DNA of 64,000 nucleotides. Origin: Chimaeribacter arupi. GTDB taxonomy: Bacteria > Pseudomonadota > Gammaproteobacteria > Enterobacterales > Enterobacteriaceae. Under the pieces are notes generated by a model. It had not been told where the DNA came from, made no database searches, and worked only from the letters and a program-made list of their open reading frames with translations. Location of the stretch: assembly GCF_002858805.1 (NCBI RefSeq), contig NZ_PJZI01000002.1, forward strand, positions 150,600 through 214,599. The letters are read 5' to 3'. Of this stretch, positions 32,026 through 39,734 are shown in pieces (position 1 is the first letter of the stretch; every line of letters starts with the position of its first letter). Position numbers and translations under genes: made by a program.

Positions 32026-32286
32026 ATGCGCACCGGCATTCATCCTGATTACCGCACTGTGGTCTTTCACGATACCAGCGCTGACACCTATTTCGTCGTA
32101 GGGTCGACCCTGCGCACCGATCGCACCATTGAATGGGAAGGCCGCACGCTGCCTTATGTGCCGATTGAAGTGTCATCAGCTTCCCACCCTTATTACACCG
32201 GGAAACAGAAAGAGTTTTCCAAAGAAGGCAGCACGGCGCGCTTCCAGCAGCGCTTTGGCCGCTTCCTGACGCCAAAATCTGCCTGA
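32026..32286 (+). CDS. rpmE2: RpmE2 (YkgM), zinc-independent 50S ribosomal protein L31 type B
   Basis: An 86-residue type B L31 (E. coli YkgM 87). It contains no cysteine at all, so it lacks the zinc-binding CxxC of the usual L31. Conserved parts are [16 protein letters not shown], the [12 protein letters not shown] segment and QQRFGRF near the end. In zinc-starved enterobacteria it replaces zinc-loaded L31 and frees zinc. AAGGAGCT is a strong ribosome site 10 nt before the ATG. It is followed by rpmJ2 after 10 bp. Confidence 0.96.
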   Translation: MRTGIHPDYRTVVFHDTSADTYFVVGSTLRTDRTIEWEGRTLPYVPIEVSSASHPYYTGKQKEFSKEGSTARFQQRFGRFLTPKSA

Positions 32287-32296
32287 GGAGAACATC

Positions 32297-32440
32297 ATGC
32301 AAGTACTCAGTTCATTGCGCTCGGCAAAGCGCCGCCATAAAGATTGCAAAGTAGTGCGTCGCCACGGCCGCGTGTATGTCATTTGCAAAAGCAATCCCCG
32401 GTTTAATGCCGTACAAGGCAGAAAAAAGCGGCGTAAATAG
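32297..32440 (+). CDS. rpmJ2: RpmJ2 (YkgO), alternative 50S ribosomal protein L36
   Basis: A 47-residue basic protein (E. coli YkgO 46): [16 protein letters not shown] at the start and [17 protein letters not shown] at the end. It has only two cysteines (17 and 30), not the four-ligand zinc site of standard L36, so it is the zinc-independent paralogue. TGAGGAGAAC lies just upstream, overlapping the rpmE2 stop. It shares the Zur-controlled transcript with rpmE2. Confidence 0.95.
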   Translation: MQVLSSLRSAKRRHKDCKVVRRHGRVYVICKSNPRFNAVQGRKKRRK

Positions 32441-32485
32441 CCGCCGCGACTCCCCTCTGGTTCCATCGAAGGGATCGCCCTGCCA

Positions 32486-32523
32486 GTAAAAAGCCCCGCT
32501 GCTGCCCAGCGGGGCTTTTTTTA
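32486..32523. terminator. Terminator after rpmJ2
   Basis: A 10-bp stem AAGCCCCGCT/AGCGGGGCTT with a 7-nt loop and T-run, with A-rich sequence on the other side, so it could work in both directions. Confidence 0.9.
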
Positions 32524-32554
32524 TGGTGTGAATAAGAAGATGCCGCCATGAACA

Positions 32555-32585
32555 GGTGCCCCGTTGCCTGATGCAACGGGGCACC
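32555..32585 (-). terminator. Hairpin after the zinc ABC operon
   Basis: A perfect 13-bp stem (GGTGCCCCGTTGC/GCAACGGGGCACC, loop of 5) begins 2 bp after the minus-strand stop. The T-tract after it (TGTTCATG) is poor, but the stem is strong. Confidence 0.65.
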
Positions 32586-32587
32586 GT

Positions 32588-33466
32588 TTATTTCATGCTG
32601 CTGACCAGCGCAGTCACGTTATGCTGAAACGCCTGTACGTAGGTGGGTGCCGGGCCGCCCGGTTTTGACAGGGCTTCCGGGTAGAGTTCGCCACCAGGCT
32701 GCGCGCCGCTGGCTGCGGCGATCTGTTTCACCAGCCGCGGATCGGTCTGGTTTTCAATAAAGTAAGCGCTGACATGCTGCTGCTTGATCTGCCTGATTAA
32801 AGCGGCCACCTCACTGGCGCTGGCTTCAGCCTCTGTAGAGAACCCCACCGGGGCCATAAAGGTGACGCCGTATTCGCGCCCCATATAGCCAAACGCATCG
32901 TGGCTGGTCAGCACCTTGCGCTTTTCTGCCGGAACATCGGCAAACTGCTGTTTAGCCCACTGGTCAAGCTGCTGTAACTGCGCAATGTAGGCCGCGCCGC
33001 GCTGGCGGAAATAACCGGCATCCTGTGGGTCGGCCGCGGCCAGCGCCGCCATAATATGCCGGGCATACAGCACGCCGTTCTGCATACTGTTCCAGGCATG
33101 AGGATCGGTAATCATTTTCCCGTCCTCTTCCATCTGCCGGGTATTCACCCCTTCAGAAGCCACCACCGGCTGCCCGCGATACCCGGAGGCGCTAATCAGG
33201 CGATCCATCCACCCTTCCAGCCCAAGCCCGCTGACAAATACCACATCAGCATGCGCCAGCGCCTGGCTGTCCTGAGGGGTTGGCTCATAGCTGTGCGGAT
33301 CGCCGTCCGGCCCAACCAGAGTTTTTACATGAACATGCTCGCCCCCGATGTGCTGCACCATATCCCCCAGAATGGAAAAACTGGCGACGGTTTCCACCGT
33401 TTTTGCCATGGCTGAGTGGGCAGACAACAGGGCAGCCGTCGCTAACACCACCGGTAAATATTTCAT
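32588..33466 (-). CDS. Metal (probably zinc) ABC transporter substrate-binding protein
   Basis: A 292-residue cluster A-I (ZnuA/AztC/PsaA-like) periplasmic binding protein. A signal peptide ends at SAMA (18-21). Likely metal ligands are His58 (DPHSYEP), His123 (DPHAW), His189 (SHDAFGY) and an acidic residue in GGELYPEALS (Glu264, with Glu260 nearby), where many relatives have Asp. There is no His-rich loop of the ZnuA kind. Last gene of a four-gene minus-strand operon (membrane peptide, ATPase, permease, this gene; 21-bp gap to the permease) with a Zur-type box at its head, so zinc is the likely substrate; manganese cannot be excluded from sequence. Confidence 0.9.
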   Translation of the reverse strand: MKYLPVVLATAALLSAHSAMAKTVETVASFSILGDMVQHIGGEHVHVKTLVGPDGDPHSYEPTPQDSQALAHADVVFVSGLGLEGWMDRLISASGYRGQPVVASEGVNTRQMEEDGKMITDPHAWNSMQNGVLYARHIMAALAAADPQDAGYFRQRGAAYIAQLQQLDQWAKQQFADVPAEKRKVLTSHDAFGYMGREYGVTFMAPVGFSTEAEASASEVAALIRQIKQQHVSAYFIENQTDPRLVKQIAAASGAQPGGELYPEALSKPGGPAPTYVQAFQHNVTALVSSMK

Positions 33467-33487
33467 GACATCTCCTTATTTAACGCA

Positions 33488-34345
33488 CTATAACGACCGG
33501 GCAGCAGCAAAGATCCCGCCATACCGGCCAAATAAAACTGAAATGAAAAACAGCAGCGCGGCACTCAGCACAATGGCCGGGCCGGCAGGAAGCGAGGCGT
33601 AATAGGACCAGAGCAACCCGGCCAGGCTGGCGGCCATGCCGAAGGCCACCGCCGTCAACAACGTGGACGGTAACGTCCTGGCCCACAGCCGGGCGGCAGC
33701 GGCCGGTAACATCAATAGCCCGACTGACATCAGCGTGCCGAGGATCTGAAAACCCGCGACCAGGTTAATCACCACCAATGCCAGAAAGGCCGCATTGGTG
33801 ACCGGCAGCCAGCGCCCCGCGCTGATCTGTAAAAATGTTTTGTCGAACGCTTCAATCACCAGCACGCGGTAAAGCCCTGCCAGCACCAGCAGCGATACGC
33901 CGGCAATGCTGCCCACCAGCCACAATGCCGGCGCGTCCACGGCCAGGATCGAACCAAACAGCACATGCAACAGGTCAATACTGGAGCCGCGCAGGGACAC
34001 CAGCGTGACGCCCAGCGCCAGCGATCCGAGATAGAATCCGGCGAAGCTGGCATCTTCTTTCAATGCCGTATGCCGGCTGACCCAACCAGAGAGCACTGCA
34101 ACCGCCAGGCCGGCAATAAAACCGCCGATGCCCATCGCCACCAGTGACATCCCTGAAAGGAGATAACCCATCGCCGCGCCGGGCAGCACCGCATGTGAAA
34201 GGGCATCCCCAACCAGGCTCATGCGTCGTAACAGCAAAAAAACGCCCAGCGGGGCGGCGCTGAGCGACAATGCCAGGCAGGCGACCAGCGCGCGGCGCAT
34301 AAACCCGAAGGTCAAAAAAGGATCGCTTAACAGATGCAGCATCAT
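33488..34345 (-). CDS. Metal ABC transporter permease (ZnuB/MntB family)
   Basis: A 285-residue inner-membrane protein with about eight to nine hydrophobic helices, an ABC-3 family permease. The cytoplasmic coupling region includes SLVGDALSHAVLPGAAMGYLL, the family motif, and EAFDKTFLQISAG later. ATG 34345 overlaps the ATPase stop as ATGA, which fits translational coupling; an upstream GTG-type extension would lie inside the ATPase gene. It forms the membrane channel for the binding protein encoded next. Confidence 0.92.
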   Translation of the reverse strand: MMLHLLSDPFLTFGFMRRALVACLALSLSAAPLGVFLLLRRMSLVGDALSHAVLPGAAMGYLLSGMSLVAMGIGGFIAGLAVAVLSGWVSRHTALKEDASFAGFYLGSLALGVTLVSLRGSSIDLLHVLFGSILAVDAPALWLVGSIAGVSLLVLAGLYRVLVIEAFDKTFLQISAGRWLPVTNAAFLALVVINLVAGFQILGTLMSVGLLMLPAAAARLWARTLPSTLLTAVAFGMAASLAGLLWSYYASLPAGPAIVLSAALLFFISVLFGRYGGIFAAARSL

Positions 34346-35082
34346 GGTGCGGTGCCTCCCTGCCATCGCCCTTCACCGGCGGTAAAAGCCTGGCCAGCCC
34401 GCAAGGCGGCTGCGCGATCTGCCTGCTGGGCCAGTACATGCGCAGTGCTGCCCCACGCATTCCCCTGCGGGTGAAGCAATAAGGTGTGAGGAAAGTGCCC
34501 GCTGACCATGTCGATATCGTGCAACACCGCAATGACCGTGCGCTGCTGCGTATGCCATTTGGCAATAATCTCCAGCAGCAGCCGGACAGTGACGGCATCA
34601 ATGCCGGTAAAGGGCTCATCCAGCAGAATCAACGGCGCTTGCTGTACCAGCAAACGGGCAAACAACACGCGCTGAAACTGCCCGCCGGAGAGCTGGCCAA
34701 TCGGCGCGCAGGCGAATGCCTCCATCCCCACCTGCCCCAGCGCGGTGGCAATCTGTTGCCGGTGGCTGCGGGTCAGCCGCCCGAAAACACCCCGGCTGCG
34801 CAAGAGTCCCATTGCCACCAAGTCTTCCACCAACAAAGGAAACTGACGATCGAGATCGGCCTGCTGGGGCAGGAACGCAAACGGGCGACGCGCATGGCGT
34901 GAAGGCCGGACCTCGCCTGACACCGGGGGTTGCAGACCCGCCAGCGTTTTAAGCAATGTGGATTTGCCACTGCCGTTAGCGCCGATAACCGCCGTCAGGG
35001 AGCCGGGGTGAAAGACCCCGCTAAGGGGAAGCGTCACAGGCTGGCGTCCGTACCCTGCCGTGAGCTGATGCAATCCGATCAT
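34342..35082 (-). CDS. Metal ABC transporter ATP-binding protein
   Basis: A 246-residue ABC ATPase with Walker A GANGSGKST (about 32-40), Q-loop in FLPQQAD, signature LSGGQFQRVLFARL, Walker B LILLDEPFTGID and H-loop LHDID. It energises the permease above. ATG 35082 forms an ATGA overlap with the stop of the small membrane-protein gene upstream. A longer GTG-started form (to 35115) would run into that gene and is less likely. No ribosome site is visible before the ATG other than through coupling. Confidence 0.9.
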   Translation of the reverse strand: MIGLHQLTAGYGRQPVTLPLSGVFHPGSLTAVIGANGSGKSTLLKTLAGLQPPVSGEVRPSRHARRPFAFLPQQADLDRQFPLLVEDLVAMGLLRSRGVFGRLTRSHRQQIATALGQVGMEAFACAPIGQLSGGQFQRVLFARLLVQQAPLILLDEPFTGIDAVTVRLLLEIIAKWHTQQRTVIAVLHDIDMVSGHFPHTLLLHPQGNAWGSTAHVLAQQADRAAALRAGQAFTAGEGRWQGGTAP

Positions 35083-35210
35083 GGCAGACGCGTCGCCCAG
35101 TAAATGGCCGCCCACAACAGGGCCAATATCAAGGCAACGGCGATACCCCGTAAGCCGGCAGATGCCATCAGCCAGCTTGCGCGGAAAGGGGATGAAGAAA
35201 AAACAGACAT
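35079..35210 (-). CDS. 43-residue single-span membrane protein leading the zinc ABC operon
   Basis: The frame begins MSVFSSSPFRASWL and contains one strong hydrophobic helix (about residues 20-38, GLRGIAVALILALLWAAIYW) with Arg before and after, ending ATRLP. GAGG is 5 nt before the ATG. Its TGA overlaps the ATPase ATG (ATGA), the same coupling used between ATPase and permease. It is therefore the first gene of the Zur-boxed operon. I do not recognise the family. It could be an accessory subunit of the transporter, or mainly a translated leader. Confidence 0.7.
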   Translation of the reverse strand: MSVFSSSPFRASWLMASAGLRGIAVALILALLWAAIYWATRLP

Positions 35211-35228
35211 AGTGGCCTCAGCTTGCGT

Positions 35229-35251
35229 TTATTGTTATGATATAACATCAC
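35229..35251 (-). promoter_or_regulatory. Zur-type box before the zinc ABC operon
   Basis: TGTTAT-GAT-ATAACA (35233-35247) matches the Zur core TGTTATA-N-TATAACA at all but one fixed position. It lies 19 bp before the 43-residue protein, over the expected promoter. Confidence 0.82.
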
Positions 35252-35514
35252 AATAAAGACACGGAGACAACCCTGAGGGTGTGCAGACCGCGCGCATCCT
35301 GCACCAAAGGGCAACCGACGGAATCTGAAAATGCGGTTTTTGGGTCACAGAAATGCGTGATTAAAGAGTAATTTTTTATGTATTAAGGTTAAAACCACTA
35401 TTTTTCAGTGAGATAAGGAGATTGCGTCAGGGAAAAAAGTCCGCTGCCTGCACTGACAAAATGTTCTGGAGTGTGCAATACTATAAATATGCGTTAATAA
35501 AACATGATGAATAA
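35252..35514. other. AT-rich spacer between the zinc operon and an unrecognised gene
   Basis: No convincing gene. It has several A/T tracts and an extended -10-like TACTAT/TATAAA region near 35480 that could drive the next gene. An AAGGAG at about 35416 has only a badly spaced TTG after it. Confidence 0.5.
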
Positions 35515-35868
35515 ATGCAACTTTGTATTTCTTTACCTTCTGACAACGCGACGCTTTCTGTTTCTCAACTCAAAACAATCGTCGACGCGAATATTCCTTT
35601 ACTGGAAGATAGCCTGATCGGGAATTTGAGCTATTATTCAGATAATGCCCGTTACGAAGCAGGAAGCCTGACAGTCACCGGGCTTGAACCGCTTTCCGCG
35701 CACGTTTATTCAATGACTTACCGATATCGTTGGACAATTTTCAACGGCTGCCTGGATATAGACGCCGCTGAACAAAGGGAAGAGAGAATCACATTTACAC
35801 ATTCAGGTTCACAGCTCTGTTTCAATATCATTGATAACAGCCGCCCCTCACCTTCTGATGAATTGTAA
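35515..35868 (+). CDS. Unrecognised 117-residue protein
   Basis: The frame reads MQLCISLPSDNATLSVSQLK at the start and DNSRPSPSDEL at the end. It has no signal peptide and no membrane segment. It seems to be an alpha/beta protein with alternating strand-like segments (HVYSMTYRYRWTIF, ERITFTHSGSQLCFNII). Codon use is AT-richer than in the flanking zinc and acr genes and like tomB-hha. No clear Shine-Dalgarno precedes the ATG; a stop codon directly upstream fixes it as the first start. It lies before tomB-hha on the same strand with a 158-bp gap. I cannot assign a family. Confidence 0.6.
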   Translation: MQLCISLPSDNATLSVSQLKTIVDANIPLLEDSLIGNLSYYSDNARYEAGSLTVTGLEPLSAHVYSMTYRYRWTIFNGCLDIDAAEQREERITFTHSGSQLCFNIIDNSRPSPSDEL

Positions 35869-36026
35869 TTTTGAGTAATTCTTCCTCCCACGTTACTGAA
35901 AAATGTTTTATATTTATTTGTAAGGATGTCAGCCATCACTGATTAAAATGATCTCTCATCTGTCCGGTTATTAAATTACTCACTTAGTGTTATCAATACG
36001 AATAACGACCTAACGGAGGAGATGAT

Positions 36027-36395
36027 ATGGATGAGTATTCGCCTAAGCGGCATGATGTTGCCCAACTGAAGTTCCTGTGTGAGAACCTCTATGATGAAGG
36101 AATTGCCACGCTGGGAGACAGCCACCACGGCTGGGTAAATGATCCGACGTCTGAGGTTAATCTGCAATTGAACGAACTGATTGAACATATTGCTTCTTTC
36201 GTCATGAGTTTTAAAATAAAATATCAGGATGAACTTGCGCTTGCTGACCGTGTCGAAGAGTACCTGGATGACACCTATACCCTGTTTGGTAATTACGGCA
36301 TCAGCGCGGCTGATTTAAAGCGATGGCAAAAAACTAAAAGACGATTATTCGGAATGTTCTCAGAAGAGAATATCTGTACGCTGATTAAAACTTAA
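36027..36395 (+). CDS. tomB: TomB, Hha toxicity modulator / antitoxin
   Basis: A 122-residue protein (E. coli TomB 124) with MDEYSPKRHDVAQLKFLCENLYDEG and GWVNDPTSEVNLQLNELIEHIA almost as in E. coli, and a diverged C-terminus. In E. coli TomB counteracts Hha and is thought to inactivate it by oxidising its cysteine. GGAGGAG lies 7-13 nt before the ATG. It is 43 bp upstream of hha, the normal operon order. Confidence 0.95.
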   Translation: MDEYSPKRHDVAQLKFLCENLYDEGIATLGDSHHGWVNDPTSEVNLQLNELIEHIASFVMSFKIKYQDELALADRVEEYLDDTYTLFGNYGISAADLKRWQKTKRRLFGMFSEENICTLIKT

Positions 36396-36438
36396 TAGAT
36401 AATTCACCGCAATCTACTTATATAAGATTCGAACCACT

Positions 36439-36651
36439 ATGACTATGATGAAAAAGATCGACTACCTGATGCGTTTACGTAAATGCACCACAATAGACAC
36501 ATTAGAGCGTGTTATTGAAAAAAATAAGTACGAGCTTTCGGATGATGAACTCGAAATGTTTTATTCCGCAGCTGACCATCGCCTCGCTGAATTGACGATG
36601 AATAAACTTTATGACAAAGTCCCGACATCTGTCTGGAAGTATGTTCGTTAA
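36439..36651 (+). CDS. hha: Hha/YmoA, H-NS-binding expression modulator
   Basis: A 70-residue small helical protein with [20 protein letters not shown] and [14 protein letters not shown], nearly identical to YmoA of Yersinia. It binds H-NS/StpA and strengthens silencing of horizontally acquired and virulence genes. The single Cys (in LRKC) is the residue targeted by TomB in E. coli. Several ATGs (36439, 36445, 36448) occur in frame; 36439 is used because the length then fits, although no strong ribosome site is seen, which suggests coupling to tomB. Confidence 0.95.
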   Translation: MTMMKKIDYLMRLRKCTTIDTLERVIEKNKYELSDDELEMFYSAADHRLAELTMNKLYDKVPTSVWKYVR

Positions 36652-37089
36652 TTGTCGCTTAGCGTTCCGTTAAGATAAATAACGTTGAGCCGATACTTCT
36701 ATCGGCTTCAATCACTTAGCTCAGTCTCTTCCTCTGCCTCTCTGTTGTCTCGGTCTGCCCTGCATTTCTCCTTGTCGCGATGCCGCGTTATATGGCGCCG
36801 CCTTGCCCGGAAACAGAAAAACAGATCATTTTCCTTCTGCTACTATTAGCAACGTCGTTACCCCAGAGTGATCTTATACACCATTCTTTAACAAAACTTA
36901 TTAATTGAGTGCATAAAACCAACAAAAATACGTGTTTTCAGCCGATCTGGTTAATCGGGGTAAGTTATTTCCGGTGTCAGGCGGAGTGATGCCGAAAAAA
37001 GGGTAAACGGGGGGCGATACGCGTGACGGGTAAGCGTCATAAAGCAGAATGGGTTTTGGGAAAGAATAAAAAAAGAGAGGGGCAGAATT
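36652..37089. other. 438-bp AT-rich spacer between hha and 4.5S RNA
   Basis: It contains a hairpin AGCCGATA-CTTC-TATCGGCT (36688-36707) that may end the tomB-hha message, though without a T-run. Near 37060-37076 the minus strand reads CTCTCTTTTTTTATTC, the likely termination tract for the 4.5S RNA gene. No gene is visible in between. Confidence 0.6.
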
Positions 37090-37203
37090 GGGTGGGGGCC
37101 CTGCCAGCTACATCCCGGCACACACGACGCCTGCTGCGGCTGCTTCCTTCCGGACCTGACCGAGTTCACAAGTTAGTGTTGCGGGAGAACCAACAGGGCC
37201 CCC
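37090..37203 (-). ncRNA. ffs: 4.5S RNA, RNA component of the signal recognition particle
   Basis: A 114-nt RNA on the minus strand, the same length as E. coli ffs. Ends GGGGGCCCTG and CAGGGCCCCC pair to close the rod. The apical domain has GGTCAGGTCCGGAAGGAAGC, with the invariant GGAA tetraloop and the asymmetric loop that bind Ffh. The 3' tail is ACCC. It works with Ffh and FtsY in co-translational targeting to the inner membrane. It lies beside atl (ybaZ), as in E. coli. Confidence 0.98.
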
Positions 37204-37235
37204 ATTGACGGCTCCGATGTTGCGGAGCGGGGAGC

Positions 37236-37264
37236 ATTATCAGTGAACCCCCTTGCAAAAGCAA
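37236..37264 (-). promoter_or_regulatory. ffs promoter with RNase P leader
   Basis: TTGCTT (37264-37259), 17 bp, then GATAAT (37241-37236), followed by a GC-rich discriminator (GCTCCCCGC). The start would be about 25 nt before the mature RNA. The leader holds a small hairpin CTCCG-CAACAT-CGGAG, in keeping with RNase P maturation known for the E. coli precursor. Confidence 0.75.
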
Positions 37265-37487
37265 CCCATTACCACCTGACCGTTGTTTTCTTAAACAATC
37301 CACTCGCAGGGTGAAAGAAGGATAACCCTTAAAAAACAAATGGTAGCCCTTCCACCGGCCTGGGCATTCTCACACGCAGGCCTGTTGCCCTGCGCGCGCC
37401 TCGCCTGTGTCGCGGCCCTTCCCTGCCCGGCCGTTTTGCTTTTAAATGGCGCGGTATACCTGTTTTTATTTTTACGCAGAGACGGAC

Positions 37488-37799
37488 ATGAACGAACCGG
37501 AAAATTTTAATCAGCGCGTTTACCATATTGTCGCCGCAATCCCTGAAGGCCAGGTGACGACTTATGGCCATGTGGCGCGGCTGGCTGGTTCACCGCGGGC
37601 CGCGCGCCAGGTTGGGGGGGTATTACGGCGTTTGCCGGAAGGCAGCCGCCTGCCCTGGCACCGGGTAGTAAATCGCCACGGCGGGATTTCACTACAAGGG
37701 GAAGATTTTCAGCGCCAGCGGCAGGCCTTGCTGTCAGAAGGCATTGTCTTTGGGCCGGGCAGCCTGATTGATTTAGCCCGCTATGGCTGGAAAGAATAA
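37488..37799 (+). CDS. atl: Atl (YbaZ), alkyltransferase-like DNA damage protein
   Basis: A 103-residue protein with the DNA-binding fold of O6-alkylguanine transferases. The active-site motif is PWHRVV, with Trp in place of the reactive Cys of PCHRV, so it binds O6-alkylguanine without repairing it and flags it for nucleotide excision repair. It also has GSPRAARQVGG with the Arg finger. ATG 37488 (MNEPENFNQRV) has GAGACGG 5 nt upstream. An ATG 14 codons earlier is possible, giving a 117-residue form nearer the 129-residue E. coli protein. Confidence 0.93.
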   Translation: MNEPENFNQRVYHIVAAIPEGQVTTYGHVARLAGSPRAARQVGGVLRRLPEGSRLPWHRVVNRHGGISLQGEDFQRQRQALLSEGIVFGPGSLIDLARYGWKE

Positions 37800-37829
37800 G
37801 GCCGGCAGCCGTAGCTGTCGGCCGGGCCC

Positions 37830-38390
37830 TTAAGGCATCGGTGACGGTGCCGGGTTCAGGGAAGAAGGTACAGGTTTATTTGGCGAGGTATCCAACGGCC
37901 CCAGGGTTGACGGCTTGGTGGTCACCGGCACAGACGTCATCGGGATCAGGTTTAACTGAACCTGAGTGCCTTTACCGTTATTGATGACTTCCTGAATGGA
38001 GTCGGTCATAAACATCATCTGACCATTGCTTTGGGTGATGGCTGCGCTCAGGAGCATACGCGCATCGGGTTTAATATCCCGCGGATTAAAGGGCAGCACG
38101 AAGGGGAAAGGTGACTGTTTACCCTCGGTGCGAGCCACGCTCTGGGCAACCACCCTCGACGGCGCATCCGGGATCGAGGCATCGGAAAGCGTAACCGTCA
38201 GTATCGAGTCTGGCGGCAGCGCGATACGCTGACTGATATTAATTGTCCCGTTGACGGAAGGCTGCTGAATAGCCGCGGTCGATGGCGCACCATTACCCGG
38301 CGGCGGTGACGGAGGAGGTGCCGATTGAGACGCACATCCAGCCAGGGTCAAAGACAGCGCGGTTCCACCTACAATCTGCCAAAGTTTCAT
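37830..38390 (-). CDS. ybaY: YbaY, glycoprotein/polysaccharide-type lipoprotein
   Basis: A 186-residue lipoprotein with lipobox LAGC (Cys19), a Pro-rich linker (APPPSPPPGNG) and a conserved core domain ISQRIALPPDSILTVTLSDAS ... EGKQSPFPFVLPFNP, the YbaY/YscW type. The tail is Pro/Thr/Ser-rich. Function is not known in detail; the domain resembles YscW pilotins. ATG 38390 lies 8 nt after AGGAG; the GTG three codons upstream overlaps that site. Divergent from tesB across 272 bp with no visible gene. Confidence 0.92.
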   Translation of the reverse strand: MKLWQIVGGTALSLTLAGCASQSAPPPSPPPGNGAPSTAAIQQPSVNGTINISQRIALPPDSILTVTLSDASIPDAPSRVVAQSVARTEGKQSPFPFVLPFNPRDIKPDARMLLSAAITQSNGQMMFMTDSIQEVINNGKGTQVQLNLIPMTSVPVTTKPSTLGPLDTSPNKPVPSSLNPAPSPMP

Positions 38391-38662
38391 CAATTGCACT
38401 CCTTGTTATGATTACCTCTTTACCGGCATCTAACACCAGCGTCGGGATAGTGGCTTTAACCACTTCACGTGATAATTGTGGCACATAACCCTGAAAAATT
38501 CCTGCCGCCCCCTCCCCGCCGCCCTTCTTCCCCCCTGCCAAATCCACTACTATCTAAAGAAGGACTGTGGCTGCTTGGGCTATGTCTGTAAAAGGGCACG
38601 CGTGCAGGCTGAAACCGGCCCGCCTGTTTGCCCACGTTATTCCCCCTGAATGAGATCCCCCC

Positions 38663-39523
38663 ATGAGTCAGGCATTAAAAAATTTACTGGATCTGCTCGA
38701 TCTGGAAAAAATTGAAGAGGGGCTGTTCCGCGGCCAGAGTGAAGATCTTGGCCTGCGTCAGGTTTTTGGCGGCCAGGTGGTCGGTCAGGCACTGTATGCC
38801 GCCAAACAGACGGTACCGGCGGAGCGCGGCATTCACTCCTTCCACAGCTACTTTTTGCGCCCTGGTGACAGCAGCAAGCCGATTATTTATGACGTTGAAA
38901 TCCTGCGTGACGGTAACAGTTTCAGCGCCCGTCGGGTGAAAGCGGTACAGAACGGCAAACCTATTTTCTACATGACCGCCTCTTTCCAGTGCCAGGAGAG
39001 CGGGTTTGAGCACCAGAACACCATGCCGGAGGTGCCGCCGCCGGAAGCGCTGATGTCGGAATCGGAGATTGCCCAGAAGTTTGCGCATCTGATCCCGGAA
39101 AAAGTGCGGGATAAATTCCTGAGCCAGCGGCCGATTGAAATGCGCCCGGTGGCGTTCCATAACCCGTTGCAGGGCGCAGTAGCGGAACCGCAACGCCATG
39201 TCTGGTTCCGCGCCAATGGTGAGATGCCGGACGACCTGCGCACCCACCAATATCTGCTGGGTTACGCGTCTGACTTCAACTTCCTGCCCACTGCGTTGCA
39301 ACCCCACGGTGTAGGGTTCCTTGAACCGGGTATGCAGGTTGCGACCATCGACCATTCCATGTGGTTCCATCGCCCGTTCCGCCTGGATGACTGGTTGCTG
39401 TATGCGGTGGAAAGCACCTCCGCCTCCGGCGCGCGTGGCTTTGTGCGCGGGCAGTTCTATACCCGGGACGGCGTGCTGGTCGCGTCTACGGTACAAGAAG
39501 GCGTGATCCGCCGCCACCGCTAA
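38663..39523 (+). CDS. tesB: TesB, acyl-CoA thioesterase II
   Basis: A 286-residue double-hotdog thioesterase, the same size as E. coli TesB. It cleaves a broad range of medium and long acyl-CoAs in the cytoplasm. The two hotdog halves cover about 1-130 and 150-286. Conserved parts are [31 protein letters not shown], and the catalytic Asp in YASDFNFL with a Thr/Gln pair downstream. It stands alone, convergent with amtB. Confidence 0.97.
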   Translation: MSQALKNLLDLLDLEKIEEGLFRGQSEDLGLRQVFGGQVVGQALYAAKQTVPAERGIHSFHSYFLRPGDSSKPIIYDVEILRDGNSFSARRVKAVQNGKPIFYMTASFQCQESGFEHQNTMPEVPPPEALMSESEIAQKFAHLIPEKVRDKFLSQRPIEMRPVAFHNPLQGAVAEPQRHVWFRANGEMPDDLRTHQYLLGYASDFNFLPTALQPHGVGFLEPGMQVATIDHSMWFHRPFRLDDWLLYAVESTSASGARGFVRGQFYTRDGVLVASTVQEGVIRRHR

Positions 39524-39555
39524 TCCCCGGCCGGGCGCGGCCTTCTGGCCGTGAT

Positions 39556-39586
39556 AAAAAAAGGGCGGTGGATTACGCCACCGCCC
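39556..39586 (-). terminator. Terminator between tesB and amtB
   Basis: Stem GGGCGGTGG/CCACCGCCC (loop ATTACG) followed on the minus strand by T7. It serves the amtB direction best, about 150 bp after its stop, and may also slow the tesB transcript. Confidence 0.8.
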
Positions 39587-39734
39587 CTCTATCATCATTA
39601 TATGTTTTACGTTCTGTGTTGTTTTTGCATGTTATCCGGCGGATTATCCGGCACAGGGTGGGAATCTCACCCGATGCCGGTCACACCTGTTTTTCTTATT
39701 TTTTAGCGCACTGCTCTCTTTATTACGCCCACCA

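Noticed and set aside
35422..35514. A 31-codon TTG-started frame after an AAGGAG
   Set aside because: The start is only one base from the ribosome site and the peptide has no recognisable features.
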